From Cellulomonas sp. (GTDB taxonomy: Bacteria; Actinomycetota; Actinomycetes; Actinomycetales; Cellulomonadaceae), in assembly GCF_017744555.1 (NCBI RefSeq), contig NZ_JAGIBD010000001.1, positions 372,001 through 436,000 on the forward strand: DNA of 64,000 bases, read 5' to 3'. Positions 43,257-51,962 of this stretch are shown one piece after another (position 1 is the stretch's first letter; every line of letters starts with the position of its first letter). Below the pieces are notes generated by a model. That model was not told the DNA's origin. It made no database searches and was given only the letters and a program-made list of their open reading frames with translations. A program made the position numbers and the translations under genes.

Positions 43257-46200
43257 CGTTCGTCTCCCAGACGCAGAAGGGCGCCGGACGCGCGACGCAG
43301 CAGCGCCGACGTGGTGACGGCGACCGCGGTCCCGGCGAGCACGAGGAGCACGGCCACGAGCGCCAGCTGGGTGGGCCACGGCCACACGACGACGACCGAG
43401 GGCACGGGCCGAGCCCCGGCGGCCGAGACGGTCACGAGGGGTCCGACGACGGTGGCGAGCAAGGCGCCGAGCGCGAGCCCCGCCACCAGGCCCAGCACCC
43501 CGAGGATGCCGTGCTCGAGGAGCACCGCGCGCACGAGGCCGGACCGGGAGGCGCCGAGCGCCTGCAGACGGGCGAGCTCGAGCCGGCGGGTACGCACCGA
43601 CACCGTCGCGCTCATGGCGAACCCGGCGACCGCGAGCGCCACGGCGGCCGCGGTCACGATCGCGAGCGCGGCCTGGACGCCGACGCGCAGCGGTCCCTCG
43701 GTCGCGAGCGTCCTGGCGGCCACCCGGCTCGACGCCTCGCCGAGGTCCTGCTCGGTCGCGGCGTCGACGACCGAAGCCACCCGCTCGTCGGGCGCCTCGA
43801 GCCACCAGCCGTCGAGCAGCGGCGCGGGCTGCGAGGCGAGGATCGCCGCGCGTGTGAGGGTGTCGCGGTCGGCGAGCAGACCCTCGCCGGTGGGCTGCCC
43901 GGGCAGGTACGGCACCTCCCGCTCGATGCGGGCGTGGACCGTACCGCCGTCGAGGTCGAGGGTGAGCTCGTCGCCGACCGCGATGCCGAGCGCGTTCAGC
44001 AGCGTGTCCGTGGCCAGCACCGGGACGGGACGGTCCTGGTCGAAGGTCGCGACGGTGAACGCGACCTGGCCGAACATCAGCTGCAGCACGTCGGCGGACG
44101 TCGAGACCTTCAGGCCGTCGGCGGACTCCTGCACGCGCGTGGTGGCCGGGGAGAACTGCGCGTCGGAGACGGCCCGGCCGGCCCAGGTCGGGCCGCCCGT
44201 CAGCGGGACGGCGACCGGGGCGGGCTCGTCGTCGGAGCCGCCGACCGGCGCCGGGTGCACGTGCAGGTCGGACAGCGTGACGATGACGCGGCCCGTCGGG
44301 GAGTCGGGCACCGGTCCGGACCCCGAGTCCTCCGACTCCCCGGGCGCGAAGGCGGACACGACCGCGACGAGCTGCAGCCCCGCCGCCGGCTCGGGCAGCG
44401 TCACGGTAGCGACCTTGTCGGCGCCTTGGACGTCGACGGGTCGCAGCTCGATCGGCGTCCGCGTGCCGTGCGCGTCCTGCAGCACGAGCGTCATCCGCAG
44501 CGACCCGGCGACGGACGCCGGGAATGCGTCGGTCCGCAGCCGGACGTCGATCGAGGCGACGGTGCCCGGCAGCGCGATCCCGGTGACGGGCGCCTCGGGG
44601 ACGAGAGGTGCCACGAGCGTCTGCCAGTCCGGTGTCGCCCGGCCGCGCAGCACGTCCGCCGCGTGCGTGGTGTCGACCGCCAGCAGCCCGACGGTGTGGG
44701 TGGTCGAGTCGCGGTCGTCGGTGGAGCCCAGGTCGACCGAGCGTTCGAGGACGGGCGAGACCGCACCGACGTCGGCGAGGGCGGTCACCGCGGCGGCCTG
44801 CTGGTACGGGGCGCCGTCGAGGTGCTCGAGCCGCACGTCGGTGCCGACCACCAGGTCGGCCTGGTCGTGCTGCGACGTGCGCCAGGTGGCGAGGAACGCC
44901 TGCGAGAACGAGCCGACCGCGACGGCGAGCGTGAGCAGCAGGACCGCGCCGGCGGCCCGGCTCGGCCGGCGGCCCACCTCCCACGCGGCGAGCGGCGCGA
45001 CGAGCGAGCGGCTGTGCGCCGCGATGCGCTCCCCGAGCGCGGCAAGGACGGGCAGCAGCCGCAGCGCGAGCAGGGCGCCCGCCAGCAGCAGCAGGGCGGG
45101 GGCGGTGACGAGCACGACGTCGACCCGGCCGAGCTGCTCGGGGTCCGTGCTGGTCAGGACGGGCGAGCGATAGCTGCGCAGCTGCCACACGCCGAGCCCG
45201 GCCAGCACCACGACGGCGACGTCGGCCCCCGACCGGGCGAGCGTGCCGCGCCGGTCCTGCCGGACGAGCTGCTGCTCGGCGTCGACGACGCTGCCGCGGC
45301 GCCGCAGCAGCGGAGCGACCAGGACCCCGGCGAGCAGCACCGACGCGACGGCGCACGTGACCCACAGGACGGCTGGGTGACCGAGGTCGTCGTGCAGACC
45401 CGCCCGGCGCAGGACGTCGCTGCGGGTGACGACCTGGTACACGGCGCCCGCGAGCCACGGCGCGACCAGGGCGGTGACGAGCGCGACCCCGGCGGCCTCG
45501 AGCACGGCCAGGCGCAGGATCTGCCGGCCGGACGCGCCACGGGACGCCATGAGCGTCTGCTCGGCCGCGCGGCGCTCGGCGAGGAGCCGGGCCGCGAGCA
45601 GCAGGACGGTGACGGCGAGCACGACGAGCATGAGGCCGACGATCACGAGGCTGATGCGCGTCACGGCGAGGCCGCCCGCGGCGGTGTCGACGGTCGCGTC
45701 GAGCAGGCTCGAGAAGCGCGTCCCGGTGACGGTGCTGCCCATGGCCTCGATGAGGGCCGGCCTGGCGTCGACGAGCCGTGTGCGCAGGCCGGCGAGCGCC
45801 CCGGCGGGTGCGTCGCTCAGGTGCGGTGTCGCGACGACGTGCGCGCTGCCGAGGCCGCGCGGCTCGAGGAGCACGTCGGGGACCACGACCATCGGTCCCC
45901 AGGCGTCGGTGCGGACCGACCCGAAGCTGCCCGGCACGGGGTAGCTGGGGTCGTGCTCCGCTCCCTGCAGCGTGTCGCGGTACCAGAGGCTCGCGGGGCC
46001 GGTGAGCGTGTGCACGCCGACGACGACCACGGTCGGCGGCGTCTCCGCGGTGGTGCCGCCGAGGCGGATCACGCTCCCGACCGACCACCCGTAGGCCTGG
46101 GCGGCCACCTGGGGGACGGACACCTCGACACGGCCGTCGGCGTCCGTCGCCCGGTCGGGCCACCGCCCGGCGACGAGGTCGGCGTGCGCGGGGACCTCCG

Positions 46201-46564
46201 GCCCGGACGCGAGGTACGCCATCGGGGCGGGGTTCGCGAGCCCGGGCAGCCGGTAGACCGGGGACGCCAGCCAGCGGTCCCGCTGCGCGGGGACGTCGCC
46301 CAGGAGGTCGTCCAGGAACCCGTCGGCGGTGGCCACCGCGGTGCGCGGGTCCTCGCCGTCGAGGTGGAGCGCGACGTCCACCGACGTACGGGACGGCGGC
46401 GTCTGGTCGAGCGCGGCGTCGAGCGCCCGGTGCTCGCTCGCGTGCAGGAGCAGCGCGAACGTCCCGAGCAGCGTCGCGCCGACGACGGCGACGGCGAGCA
46501 CGGCGACGAGCAGCGTGCTCTGTGCGGCGGCGCGGTGGCGCAGCAGGCGCAGCGTCCAGCCCAC
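43253..46564 (-). CDS. Large FtsX-like ABC permease
   Basis: 1103 residues, first gene of the operon. N-terminal helix TLLVAVLAVAVVGATLLGTF, external domain, FtsX helices around 310-470 (SLVIVGLMLVVLAVTVLLLA, with LMASRGASGRQILRLAVLEA as coupling turn), a second long external domain (about 530-920) and a C-terminal FtsX unit (ARLQALGASRSGLVRAVLLE, GILGVLGLVAGLALGALLA). This two-module build is typical of actinobacterial MacB-like systems that handle lipids, peptides or envelope stress. GTG 46564 has GAGGAG five bases upstream. A divergent PadR gene lies 270 bases away. Confidence 0.88.
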   Translation of the reverse strand: MGWTLRLLRHRAAAQSTLLVAVLAVAVVGATLLGTFALLLHASEHRALDAALDQTPPSRTSVDVALHLDGEDPRTAVATADGFLDDLLGDVPAQRDRWLASPVYRLPGLANPAPMAYLASGPEVPAHADLVAGRWPDRATDADGRVEVSVPQVAAQAYGWSVGSVIRLGGTTAETPPTVVVVGVHTLTGPASLWYRDTLQGAEHDPSYPVPGSFGSVRTDAWGPMVVVPDVLLEPRGLGSAHVVATPHLSDAPAGALAGLRTRLVDARPALIEAMGSTVTGTRFSSLLDATVDTAAGGLAVTRISLVIVGLMLVVLAVTVLLLAARLLAERRAAEQTLMASRGASGRQILRLAVLEAAGVALVTALVAPWLAGAVYQVVTRSDVLRRAGLHDDLGHPAVLWVTCAVASVLLAGVLVAPLLRRRGSVVDAEQQLVRQDRRGTLARSGADVAVVVLAGLGVWQLRSYRSPVLTSTDPEQLGRVDVVLVTAPALLLLAGALLALRLLPVLAALGERIAAHSRSLVAPLAAWEVGRRPSRAAGAVLLLTLAVAVGSFSQAFLATWRTSQHDQADLVVGTDVRLEHLDGAPYQQAAAVTALADVGAVSPVLERSVDLGSTDDRDSTTHTVGLLAVDTTHAADVLRGRATPDWQTLVAPLVPEAPVTGIALPGTVASIDVRLRTDAFPASVAGSLRMTLVLQDAHGTRTPIELRPVDVQGADKVATVTLPEPAAGLQLVAVVSAFAPGESEDSGSGPVPDSPTGRVIVTLSDLHVHPAPVGGSDDEPAPVAVPLTGGPTWAGRAVSDAQFSPATTRVQESADGLKVSTSADVLQLMFGQVAFTVATFDQDRPVPVLATDTLLNALGIAVGDELTLDLDGGTVHARIEREVPYLPGQPTGEGLLADRDTLTRAAILASQPAPLLDGWWLEAPDERVASVVDAATEQDLGEASSRVAARTLATEGPLRVGVQAALAIVTAAAVALAVAGFAMSATVSVRTRRLELARLQALGASRSGLVRAVLLEHGILGVLGLVAGLALGALLATVVGPLVTVSAAGARPVPSVVVVWPWPTQLALVAVLLVLAGTAVAVTTSALLRRASGALLRLGDER

Positions 46565-46797
46565 AGGGTCTCCTCGGCGTCGTCGTCGGGCGCCGCGGGC
46601 GAGCGCAGGCGTGCCCGGTGGACGGTCGGCCTGGCGGGCCGGAGGTGTCCGGGGGTGCGACCGGCGAGTGGCGGCTCTGGCGATGCTAGGTGAGCGTCCA
46701 GGTGGTGTGGGAGCGATTCCGCAGATGGGCCGCAGAGCGAGACGAAACCGTTATCGCCGGACGGACCGGTCTCGACAGGCGGACTGCCCGGGGCGTA

Positions 46798-46813
46798 TAT
46801 TCCAGCCGGAATA
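46798..46813. promoter_or_regulatory. Probable PadR operator overlapping a -10
   Basis: TATTCCAGCCGGAATA, perfect 6-bp arms, 21 bases before the PadR start. TATATT (46796-46801) within it fits a forward -10, so binding would block the PadR/DHA2 promoter. Confidence 0.6.
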
Positions 46814-46834
46814 ATCAGACCGGAGGTGTGGATC

Positions 46835-47494
46835 GTGGCCATGGGTGAGCTGTCGGCGGTCGCCGTGCTGCTGCTGGCGACCCTGCACGAGCAGCCCATG
46901 CACCCGTACCAGCTGCACCAGACCCTCGTGGAGCGCGGCGAGGAGAGGCTCGTCCGCATCACGCTCGGCGCCGTCTACCACGGGGTCGAACGCCTCGAGC
47001 GCGAGGGGCTCGTCGAGGTGGTCGGCACCGACCGCAGCGGCAACCGGCCCGAGCGCACCACCTACCGCCTCACCGACCAGGGCCGGACGGCGTTCGCCCG
47101 CCGGCTCACGAGCTTCCTCGGCGACGACCACCCCGCGTACCCGCTGTTCTCCGTCGGCCTCGCCGAGGCGACCGACCTGCCGCGGGACGTCGTCGAGCAG
47201 CAGCTCCAGCGCCGCCTCGACCGCGAACGAGCCCGCCTGACGGACCTCGGCTCGGCGTACGAGACCATCCGCGCCGAGGGTTTGCCCCGGCGCTACCTGC
47301 TCGACGTCGAGCACGACCTCGACGTCATGCGCGTCGAGGTCACCTGGCTCGAGCGCGTGCTCACCGAGCTCCGCGACGGCACGCTGTCGTGGGACGAGCC
47401 CATCCCGGCCGAGTTCGTCGAGGCCCGCCGCGCGGCCCGGCACCGCGCCCAGCAGTCGGCCGGCGTCTGCCCGTCCGAGCCTGCCCTGTCCTGA
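46835..47494 (+). CDS. PadR family regulator (Vir-type, long form)
   Basis: 219 residues. N-terminal winged helix (VLLLATLHEQPMHPYQLHQT, ITLGAVYHGVERLEREGLVE, RTTYRLTDQGRTAFARRL) and a C-terminal helical Vir_act_alpha_C domain (VEQQLQRRLDRERARLTDLG, DLDVMRVEVTWLERVLTEL). GTG 46835 has GGAGGT seven bases upstream. It is followed after 46 bases by a DHA2 efflux gene and is divergent from the MacB-like operon, so it may repress either or both. Confidence 0.9.
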   Translation: MAMGELSAVAVLLLATLHEQPMHPYQLHQTLVERGEERLVRITLGAVYHGVERLEREGLVEVVGTDRSGNRPERTTYRLTDQGRTAFARRLTSFLGDDHPAYPLFSVGLAEATDLPRDVVEQQLQRRLDRERARLTDLGSAYETIRAEGLPRRYLLDVEHDLDVMRVEVTWLERVLTELRDGTLSWDEPIPAEFVEARRAARHRAQQSAGVCPSEPALS

Positions 47495-47540
47495 CCGGCA
47501 TCTCACATCCCCATCGCACCGCTTCGTCCCCGGAGGACCC

Positions 47541-49187
47541 ATGACCACCACCGAGCAGCCACGGGCGCTCGTCGACCTGCACGGGCGCAGCCCGTGGAGC
47601 GTCCTGCCCCCGCTGTGCCTCGGCTTCTTCATGATCATGCTCGACACCACGATCGTGAACGTCGCCGTCCCCACGCTCATGAAGGACCTCGACGCGGACG
47701 TCACGGCGGTCGGCTGGGTCAACAGCGCGTACCTGCTCACGTTCGCCGTGCTGCTCCTCGTCACGGGGCGCATGGGTGACAAGTTCGGGCCCCGGCCGGT
47801 CTTCATCGCGGGCCTCGTGATCTTCACGCTCGCGTCGCTGTGGTGCGGCCTGTCCGGCACGGTCGAGCTGCTCATCGTCGCGCGCGCCGTGCAGGGCGTC
47901 GGCGGTGCGCTCATGACGCCGCAGACCATGTCGATGATCACGCGCGTCTTCCCGCCGCAGAAGCGCGGCGCGGCGATGGGCCTGTGGGGCGCCGTCGCCG
48001 GTGTCGCGACGATCACCGGCCCGGTGCTCGGCGGCATCCTCGTGCCGATCGGCTGGGAGTGGATCTTCTACGTCAACATCCCCGTCGGCGTCGTCGCGCT
48101 CGTGTTCGCGCTGCGCAACCTCCCGAAGCTGCCGACGGCGAACCGCTCGTTCGACGGCCTCGGCGTGGCCCTCTCGGTCGTCGGCATGTTCCTGTTCGTC
48201 TTCGGGCTGCAGGAGGGCTCGACGTACGACTGGGGCACCATCCGCGGCCCGATCACCGTGTGGGGCGTCATCGCGGCAGGACTGCTGGTCCTGGTGGCGT
48301 TCGTGCTGTGGCAGCGGCACCGCGGGGACGACGCGCTCATGCCGCTGCGCCTGTTCCACAGCCGCAACTTCTCGCTGTCCAACGTCGCCGGTGCGGCCGT
48401 GACGTTCGCGATGACCGGCATCTTCTTCCCGTTCACGATCTTCCTGCAGGTCGCCCTGGGCATGACCCCGCTGCAGTCGGCGCTCGTCGGGCTCGGCGGC
48501 TCGCTCCTGTCCGGCGTCGTCGCGCCGTTCGCGGGCCGCGCGTCCGACCGCGTCCCGGGCAAGTGGATCGTCGCGCTCGGCTTCGCGATCCTCGTCGGGG
48601 TCGTCTGGATGCTGTCCGTGCTCGCGACCCCCGACGTCGAGGTCTGGAAGCTCGTCGTCACGATGTGCTTCTTCGGCATCGGCACCGGCTGCCTGTTCTC
48701 GCCGCTCGCCAACCTGGCGACGTCCGGGCTCGACCACCGCAACGCGGGTGCGGGCGCGGGCGCGTTCAACACCAACCGGCAGATCGGCGGCGTCATCGGC
48801 TCGGCCGCGATCGTCGCGATCCTCACCTCACGGCTCGGCATCGAGATCCCGAACGCCGCGCAGGACGCCGCGACGCAGCTGCCCGAGCAGGCGCGCCAGC
48901 CGTTCCTCGACGCGTTCGCGCACGTCGACCAGGGCGCGCTCGCGGGCGGTGGCGCGGGCGGGTTCCCGACGCCCGAGGGCGTCCCGGCCGACGTCGCGGC
49001 GCAGATCCAGCAGGCCGCGCTCGACGCCGTGCACACCGGGCTGTCGACCGCCGTGAGCCAGACGCTGCTGCTCACCGTGGCCGTCCTGGCGATCGGCCTG
49101 GTGTCCGCGCTCGCGATGAAGGGCGTCAAGCCGCACCACCAGGGGGCACCGACCCCGGAGCAGGCCGCGGCGGCCGTCGGCCACTGA
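47541..49187 (+). CDS. DHA2 family MFS efflux transporter (EmrB/QacA type)
   Basis: 548 residues, 14 membrane helices. Opening LCLGFFMIMLDTTIVNVAVP with the DTTIVNVALP-type motif D1, motif A region LVTGRMGDKFGPRPVFIAG, and motif C GPVLGGILVPIGWEWIFYVN define the DHA2 group. A ~70-residue extracellular loop (QLPEQARQPFLDAFAHVDQ) lies before the last helix. Exports lipophilic or cationic compounds by proton antiport; substrate unknown. ATG has GGAGGA close upstream; cotranscription with padR is likely. Confidence 0.93.
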   Translation: MTTTEQPRALVDLHGRSPWSVLPPLCLGFFMIMLDTTIVNVAVPTLMKDLDADVTAVGWVNSAYLLTFAVLLLVTGRMGDKFGPRPVFIAGLVIFTLASLWCGLSGTVELLIVARAVQGVGGALMTPQTMSMITRVFPPQKRGAAMGLWGAVAGVATITGPVLGGILVPIGWEWIFYVNIPVGVVALVFALRNLPKLPTANRSFDGLGVALSVVGMFLFVFGLQEGSTYDWGTIRGPITVWGVIAAGLLVLVAFVLWQRHRGDDALMPLRLFHSRNFSLSNVAGAAVTFAMTGIFFPFTIFLQVALGMTPLQSALVGLGGSLLSGVVAPFAGRASDRVPGKWIVALGFAILVGVVWMLSVLATPDVEVWKLVVTMCFFGIGTGCLFSPLANLATSGLDHRNAGAGAGAFNTNRQIGGVIGSAAIVAILTSRLGIEIPNAAQDAATQLPEQARQPFLDAFAHVDQGALAGGGAGGFPTPEGVPADVAAQIQQAALDAVHTGLSTAVSQTLLLTVAVLAIGLVSALAMKGVKPHHQGAPTPEQAAAAVGH

Positions 49188-49219
49188 CACGGCTCCTGGT
49201 ACGTCGCCCCGGGACGACG

Positions 49220-49253
49220 AAGGCCCGGCAACCCCTCGGGGTCGCCGGGCCTT
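49220..49253. terminator. Bidirectional terminator between DHA2 gene and fumC
   Basis: 10-bp stem AAGGCCCGGC/GCCGGGCCTT (49220-49229, 49244-49253) with an inner CCC/GGG pair; the A/T ends give a short U tract in both directions. Confidence 0.85.
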
Positions 49254-49263
49254 CCTGCGCGCG

Positions 49264-50712
49264 TCAGGCCTGCGGCGGTCGCGTCATGCTCAGCACGTCC
49301 AGGGCCGCGTCGAGCTGCTCCTCGGTGACCTCGCCGCGCTCCACGTAGCCGAGGTCGACGACGGCCTGCCGGATCGTGACGCCCTGCTTGACGGCGTGCT
49401 TGGCGATCTTCGCGGCGGCCTCGTACCCGATGACCCGGTTGAGGGGCGTGACGATCGACGGCGACGACTCGGCGAACGCCCGCGCGCGGTCCTCGTTCGC
49501 GACGAGACCGGCGACGGTCTTGTCGGCGAGCAGCCGGCTCGCGTTGGCGAGCAGCCGCACGGACTCCAGCACGCCCGCGGCGATCACGGGGATCTGCACG
49601 TTCAGCTCGAAGCTGCCCGACGCACCGGCCCAGGCGACGGTCGCGTCGTTGCCGACGACCCGTGCGGCCACCATGAGCACCGCCTCGGGGATCACCGGGT
49701 TGACCTTGCCGGGCATGATCGACGACCCGGGCTGCAGGTCGGGGATCGCGATCTCGCCGAGACCGGTGTTGGGACCCGAGCCCATCCAGCGCAGGTCGTT
49801 GCAGATCTTGGTCAGGCTCACCGCGATCGTGCGCAGCGCACCCGACAGCTCCACGAGCCCGTCGCGCGAGCTCTGCGCCTCGAAGTGGTCGCGCGCCTCG
49901 GTCAGCGGCAGGCCCGTGTCCTCGACGAGCAGCGCGATGACGCGCTGCGGGAACCCGGCGGGGGTGTTGATGCCGGTGCCGACGGCCGTGCCGCCCAGCG
50001 GCACCTCGGCGGCACGGGGCAGCGCGGCCTGCAGGCGCTCGACGCCGTACCGGATCGCGGCCGCGTACCCGCCGAACTCCTGGCCGAGCGTCACGGGCGT
50101 CGCGTCCATGAGGTGCGTGCGGCCCGACTTCACGACGGTCTTCCACGCGTCGGCCTTGACCTCGAGCGCCTCGGCGAGGTGCTCCAGGGCCGGCACCAGG
50201 TCGCGCACGACACCGGCCGTCGCGGCCACGTGCACCGACGTCGGGAACACGTCGTTCGACGACTGCGAGGCGTTGACGTGGTCGTTCGGGTGCACGTCGC
50301 GGCCGAGCCGGCGGGACGCGAGCGTCGCGACGACCTCGTTCGTGTTCATGTTCGAGCTCGTGCCCGACCCCGTCTGGTAGACGTCGATCGGGAAGTCGCC
50401 GTCGTGCGCGCCCCCGGCGACCTCGTCGGCGGCCGCGACGATCGCATCCGCGACGTCCGCGTCGAGCACGCCCAGCTCCGCGTTCGCGCGGGCGGCGGCC
50501 TTCTTGATGCGGGCGAGCGCCTCGATGTGGCTGCGCTCGAGGCGCGTGCCCGAGATCGGGAAGTTCTCGACGGCCCGCTGCGTCTGCGCCCGGTACAGGG
50601 CGTCCACCGGGACGCGGACCTCGCCCATGGTGTCGTGCTCGATGCGGTACTGGGTCGCGTCGGCCGCGGTCACGTCGGGCTGCGTCGCCCCCGGGACGGT
50701 GTCAGAAGTCAT
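49264..50712 (-). CDS. fumC: Class II fumarate hydratase
   Basis: 482 residues. Reversible hydration of fumarate to malate in the TCA cycle; iron-independent, tetrameric. Start [20 protein letters not shown], substrate sites [15 protein letters not shown] and [20 protein letters not shown], and the catalytic flexible loop [15 protein letters not shown] are intact. ATG 50712 has AGGA eight bases upstream. It is divergent from the DUF2087 gene with a 52-base gap. Confidence 0.96.
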   Translation of the reverse strand: MTSDTVPGATQPDVTAADATQYRIEHDTMGEVRVPVDALYRAQTQRAVENFPISGTRLERSHIEALARIKKAAARANAELGVLDADVADAIVAAADEVAGGAHDGDFPIDVYQTGSGTSSNMNTNEVVATLASRRLGRDVHPNDHVNASQSSNDVFPTSVHVAATAGVVRDLVPALEHLAEALEVKADAWKTVVKSGRTHLMDATPVTLGQEFGGYAAAIRYGVERLQAALPRAAEVPLGGTAVGTGINTPAGFPQRVIALLVEDTGLPLTEARDHFEAQSSRDGLVELSGALRTIAVSLTKICNDLRWMGSGPNTGLGEIAIPDLQPGSSIMPGKVNPVIPEAVLMVAARVVGNDATVAWAGASGSFELNVQIPVIAAGVLESVRLLANASRLLADKTVAGLVANEDRARAFAESSPSIVTPLNRVIGYEAAAKIAKHAVKQGVTIRQAVVDLGYVERGEVTEEQLDAALDVLSMTRPPQA

Positions 50713-50764
50713 GCGTTCATCCTGCCGCACGGCGTGGACCGTTCCCACGCGTCACGATGGCGGT

Positions 50765-51097
50765 ATGGACGACGTCACACCGACCGACGCCTGCCCCGCC
50801 GAGCGGTTCCTCGAGCACGGCCGGCTGGTCCGCACCCCGCGACGTCAGGACGACCGGCTGCTCGTGCTCGAGCACCTCGCGTCGCGGCTGATCGCGCCGG
50901 GGGAGGCCGCGTCGGAGTCGGACCTCACCGAGCGGCTCACCACCGTCAGCCCGGACCCGGTGCGGCTGCGGCGCGACCTCGTGGAGGCCGGGCTCGTCGG
51001 CCGGCGGCAGGACGGGTCGCAGTACTGGCGCGAGCGGGCCACCGCGCACGACGACGAGCCGGGTGCCCGGCCGGGGCCGGAGGACTCCTGGCTCTGA
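50765..51097 (+). CDS. DUF2087 domain protein
   Basis: 110 residues. Small winged-helix-like DUF2087: RQDDRLLVLEHLASRLIAPG, SESDLTERLTTVSPDPVRLR, RDLVEAGLVGRRQDGSQYW. Such domains are found alone or fused to regulators and may bind DNA or RNA; function unknown. The start is ATG with no ribosome site. Its 3' end lies against a truncated P-loop gene on the other strand, whose reading frame runs on antisense through this gene, suggesting a rearrangement at their junction. Confidence 0.75.
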   Translation: MDDVTPTDACPAERFLEHGRLVRTPRRQDDRLLVLEHLASRLIAPGEAASESDLTERLTTVSPDPVRLRRDLVEAGLVGRRQDGSQYWRERATAHDDEPGARPGPEDSWL

Positions 51098-51180
51098 GGC
51101 CGCCCTGCCTCCGCCGCGTGGGCGAGCGTCGACGTGCCCGCCCCGGAGCAGCCGGTGACGCGCAGCCGCGCGGGCGTCAC
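51098..51180 (-). pseudogene. 5' fragment of a P-loop NTPase/kinase gene
   Basis: Reading leftward from GTG 51180, about 27 codons encode VTPARLRVTGCSGAGTSTLA and HAAEAG: a beta strand plus Walker-A-type loop GCSGAGTS and first helix, as at the N-terminus of small AAA/nucleoside-kinase-like proteins. Its start overlaps the carbonic anhydrase stop (GTGA), a normal operon arrangement. After the helix begins, the frame enters the antisense of DUF2087 and loses all family character. I interpret it as the remnant of a gene whose body was deleted. Confidence 0.55.
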
Positions 51181-51806
51181 AGGTCGCCGATGGTCTCCGA
51201 CAGGTGCACCTTGCCGTCGGCCAGCGTGTACTCCAGGCCGATGATCGCGCAGCGCCCCTCGGCGACGGCCTCGGCGAGCGACACCGAGTAGCCCTGCAGC
51301 ATCCGCACGGTGTGCTTGACGTGCTCGTGCCCCAGCTCGGCCGGGTCGACGGGCTCGGTCGCGCCGCCCGCCAGGTTGACGATGCTCGGGATGACCCGGT
51401 CGACGACGGCCCGCACGAACCCACGGGGCAGGTCGCCGTGGTTGAGCGCGGCCGTCGCGGCGGCGACCGCGCCGCACGAGTCGTGGCCGAGCACCACGAC
51501 GAGTGGCGCACCCAGGACCTCGACGCCGTACTCGATCGACCCGATCACCGTCGTGTCGAGCACGTGACCGGCGGTCCGGACGACGAACAGGTCGCCCAGG
51601 CCCTGGTCGAAGATGATCTCGGCGGCGACGCGGGAGTCCGAGCAGCCGAACAGCACCGCGAACGGGGCCTGCCCGGCCGACAGCTCGGCGCGCCGGTCGA
51701 CGCCCTGGGACGGATGCTGCATCTCGCCGCGGACGAACCGGTCGTTCCCTTCCCGGAGGGCGGACCAGGCTTGGGCGGGAGTCAGGGTGTTCGGCACGTC
51801 GGCCAT
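51177..51806 (-). CDS. Beta-class carbonic anhydrase
   Basis: 209 residues. Interconverts CO2 and bicarbonate; cytosolic. Zinc ligands Cys 55 and the dyad Asp 57-Arg 59 in FGCSDSRVAAE, and His and Cys of VVLGHDSCGAVAAA. ATG 51806 is chosen from homology; the upstream ribosome site is weak. It is divergent from the sugar ABC operon. It was probably once followed by a P-loop kinase-like gene, now only a fragment. Confidence 0.93.
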   Translation of the reverse strand: MADVPNTLTPAQAWSALREGNDRFVRGEMQHPSQGVDRRAELSAGQAPFAVLFGCSDSRVAAEIIFDQGLGDLFVVRTAGHVLDTTVIGSIEYGVEVLGAPLVVVLGHDSCGAVAAATAALNHGDLPRGFVRAVVDRVIPSIVNLAGGATEPVDPAELGHEHVKHTVRMLQGYSVSLAEAVAEGRCAIIGLEYTLADGKVHLSETIGDL

Positions 51807-51907
51807 GGTCGCACCCGACACGCCGTCCGTGCAGGCCGGACCACGTTCCGGGCGGTTGCTGGGGTGGCGCGCGTTCCTGGACGGGTGTACCCAGGGACCA
51901 GGTGATA

Positions 51908-51922
51908 CGTCCGAATCGGACG
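51908..51922. promoter_or_regulatory. Operator in the sugar ABC operon promoter
   Basis: CGTCCGAATCGGACG, perfect 6-bp arms around AAT, flanked by GGTG and CACC that extend the symmetry. It lies 40 bases before the binding-protein gene. A LacI- or ROK-family repressor is the likely reader, but none is encoded in this window. Confidence 0.55.
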
Positions 51923-51962
51923 GCACCTGCGGACGAGGGTGTCTCGCGCATTGGGGGAGACG

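Noticed and set aside
43257..46163. Extension of the 40428-43256 permease frame to a 1911-codon protein
   Set aside because: The added part reads another frame of the neighbouring permease gene and has no membrane helices; the ATG at 43256 starts the recognisable protein and overlaps the upstream stop by four bases.
43196..46693. Plus-strand open frame of 1165 codons opposite the large permease
   Set aside because: Composition is dominated by Arg, Gly, His and Glu and has no recognisable domain; it is the antisense of an FtsX-like permease with intact membrane helices.
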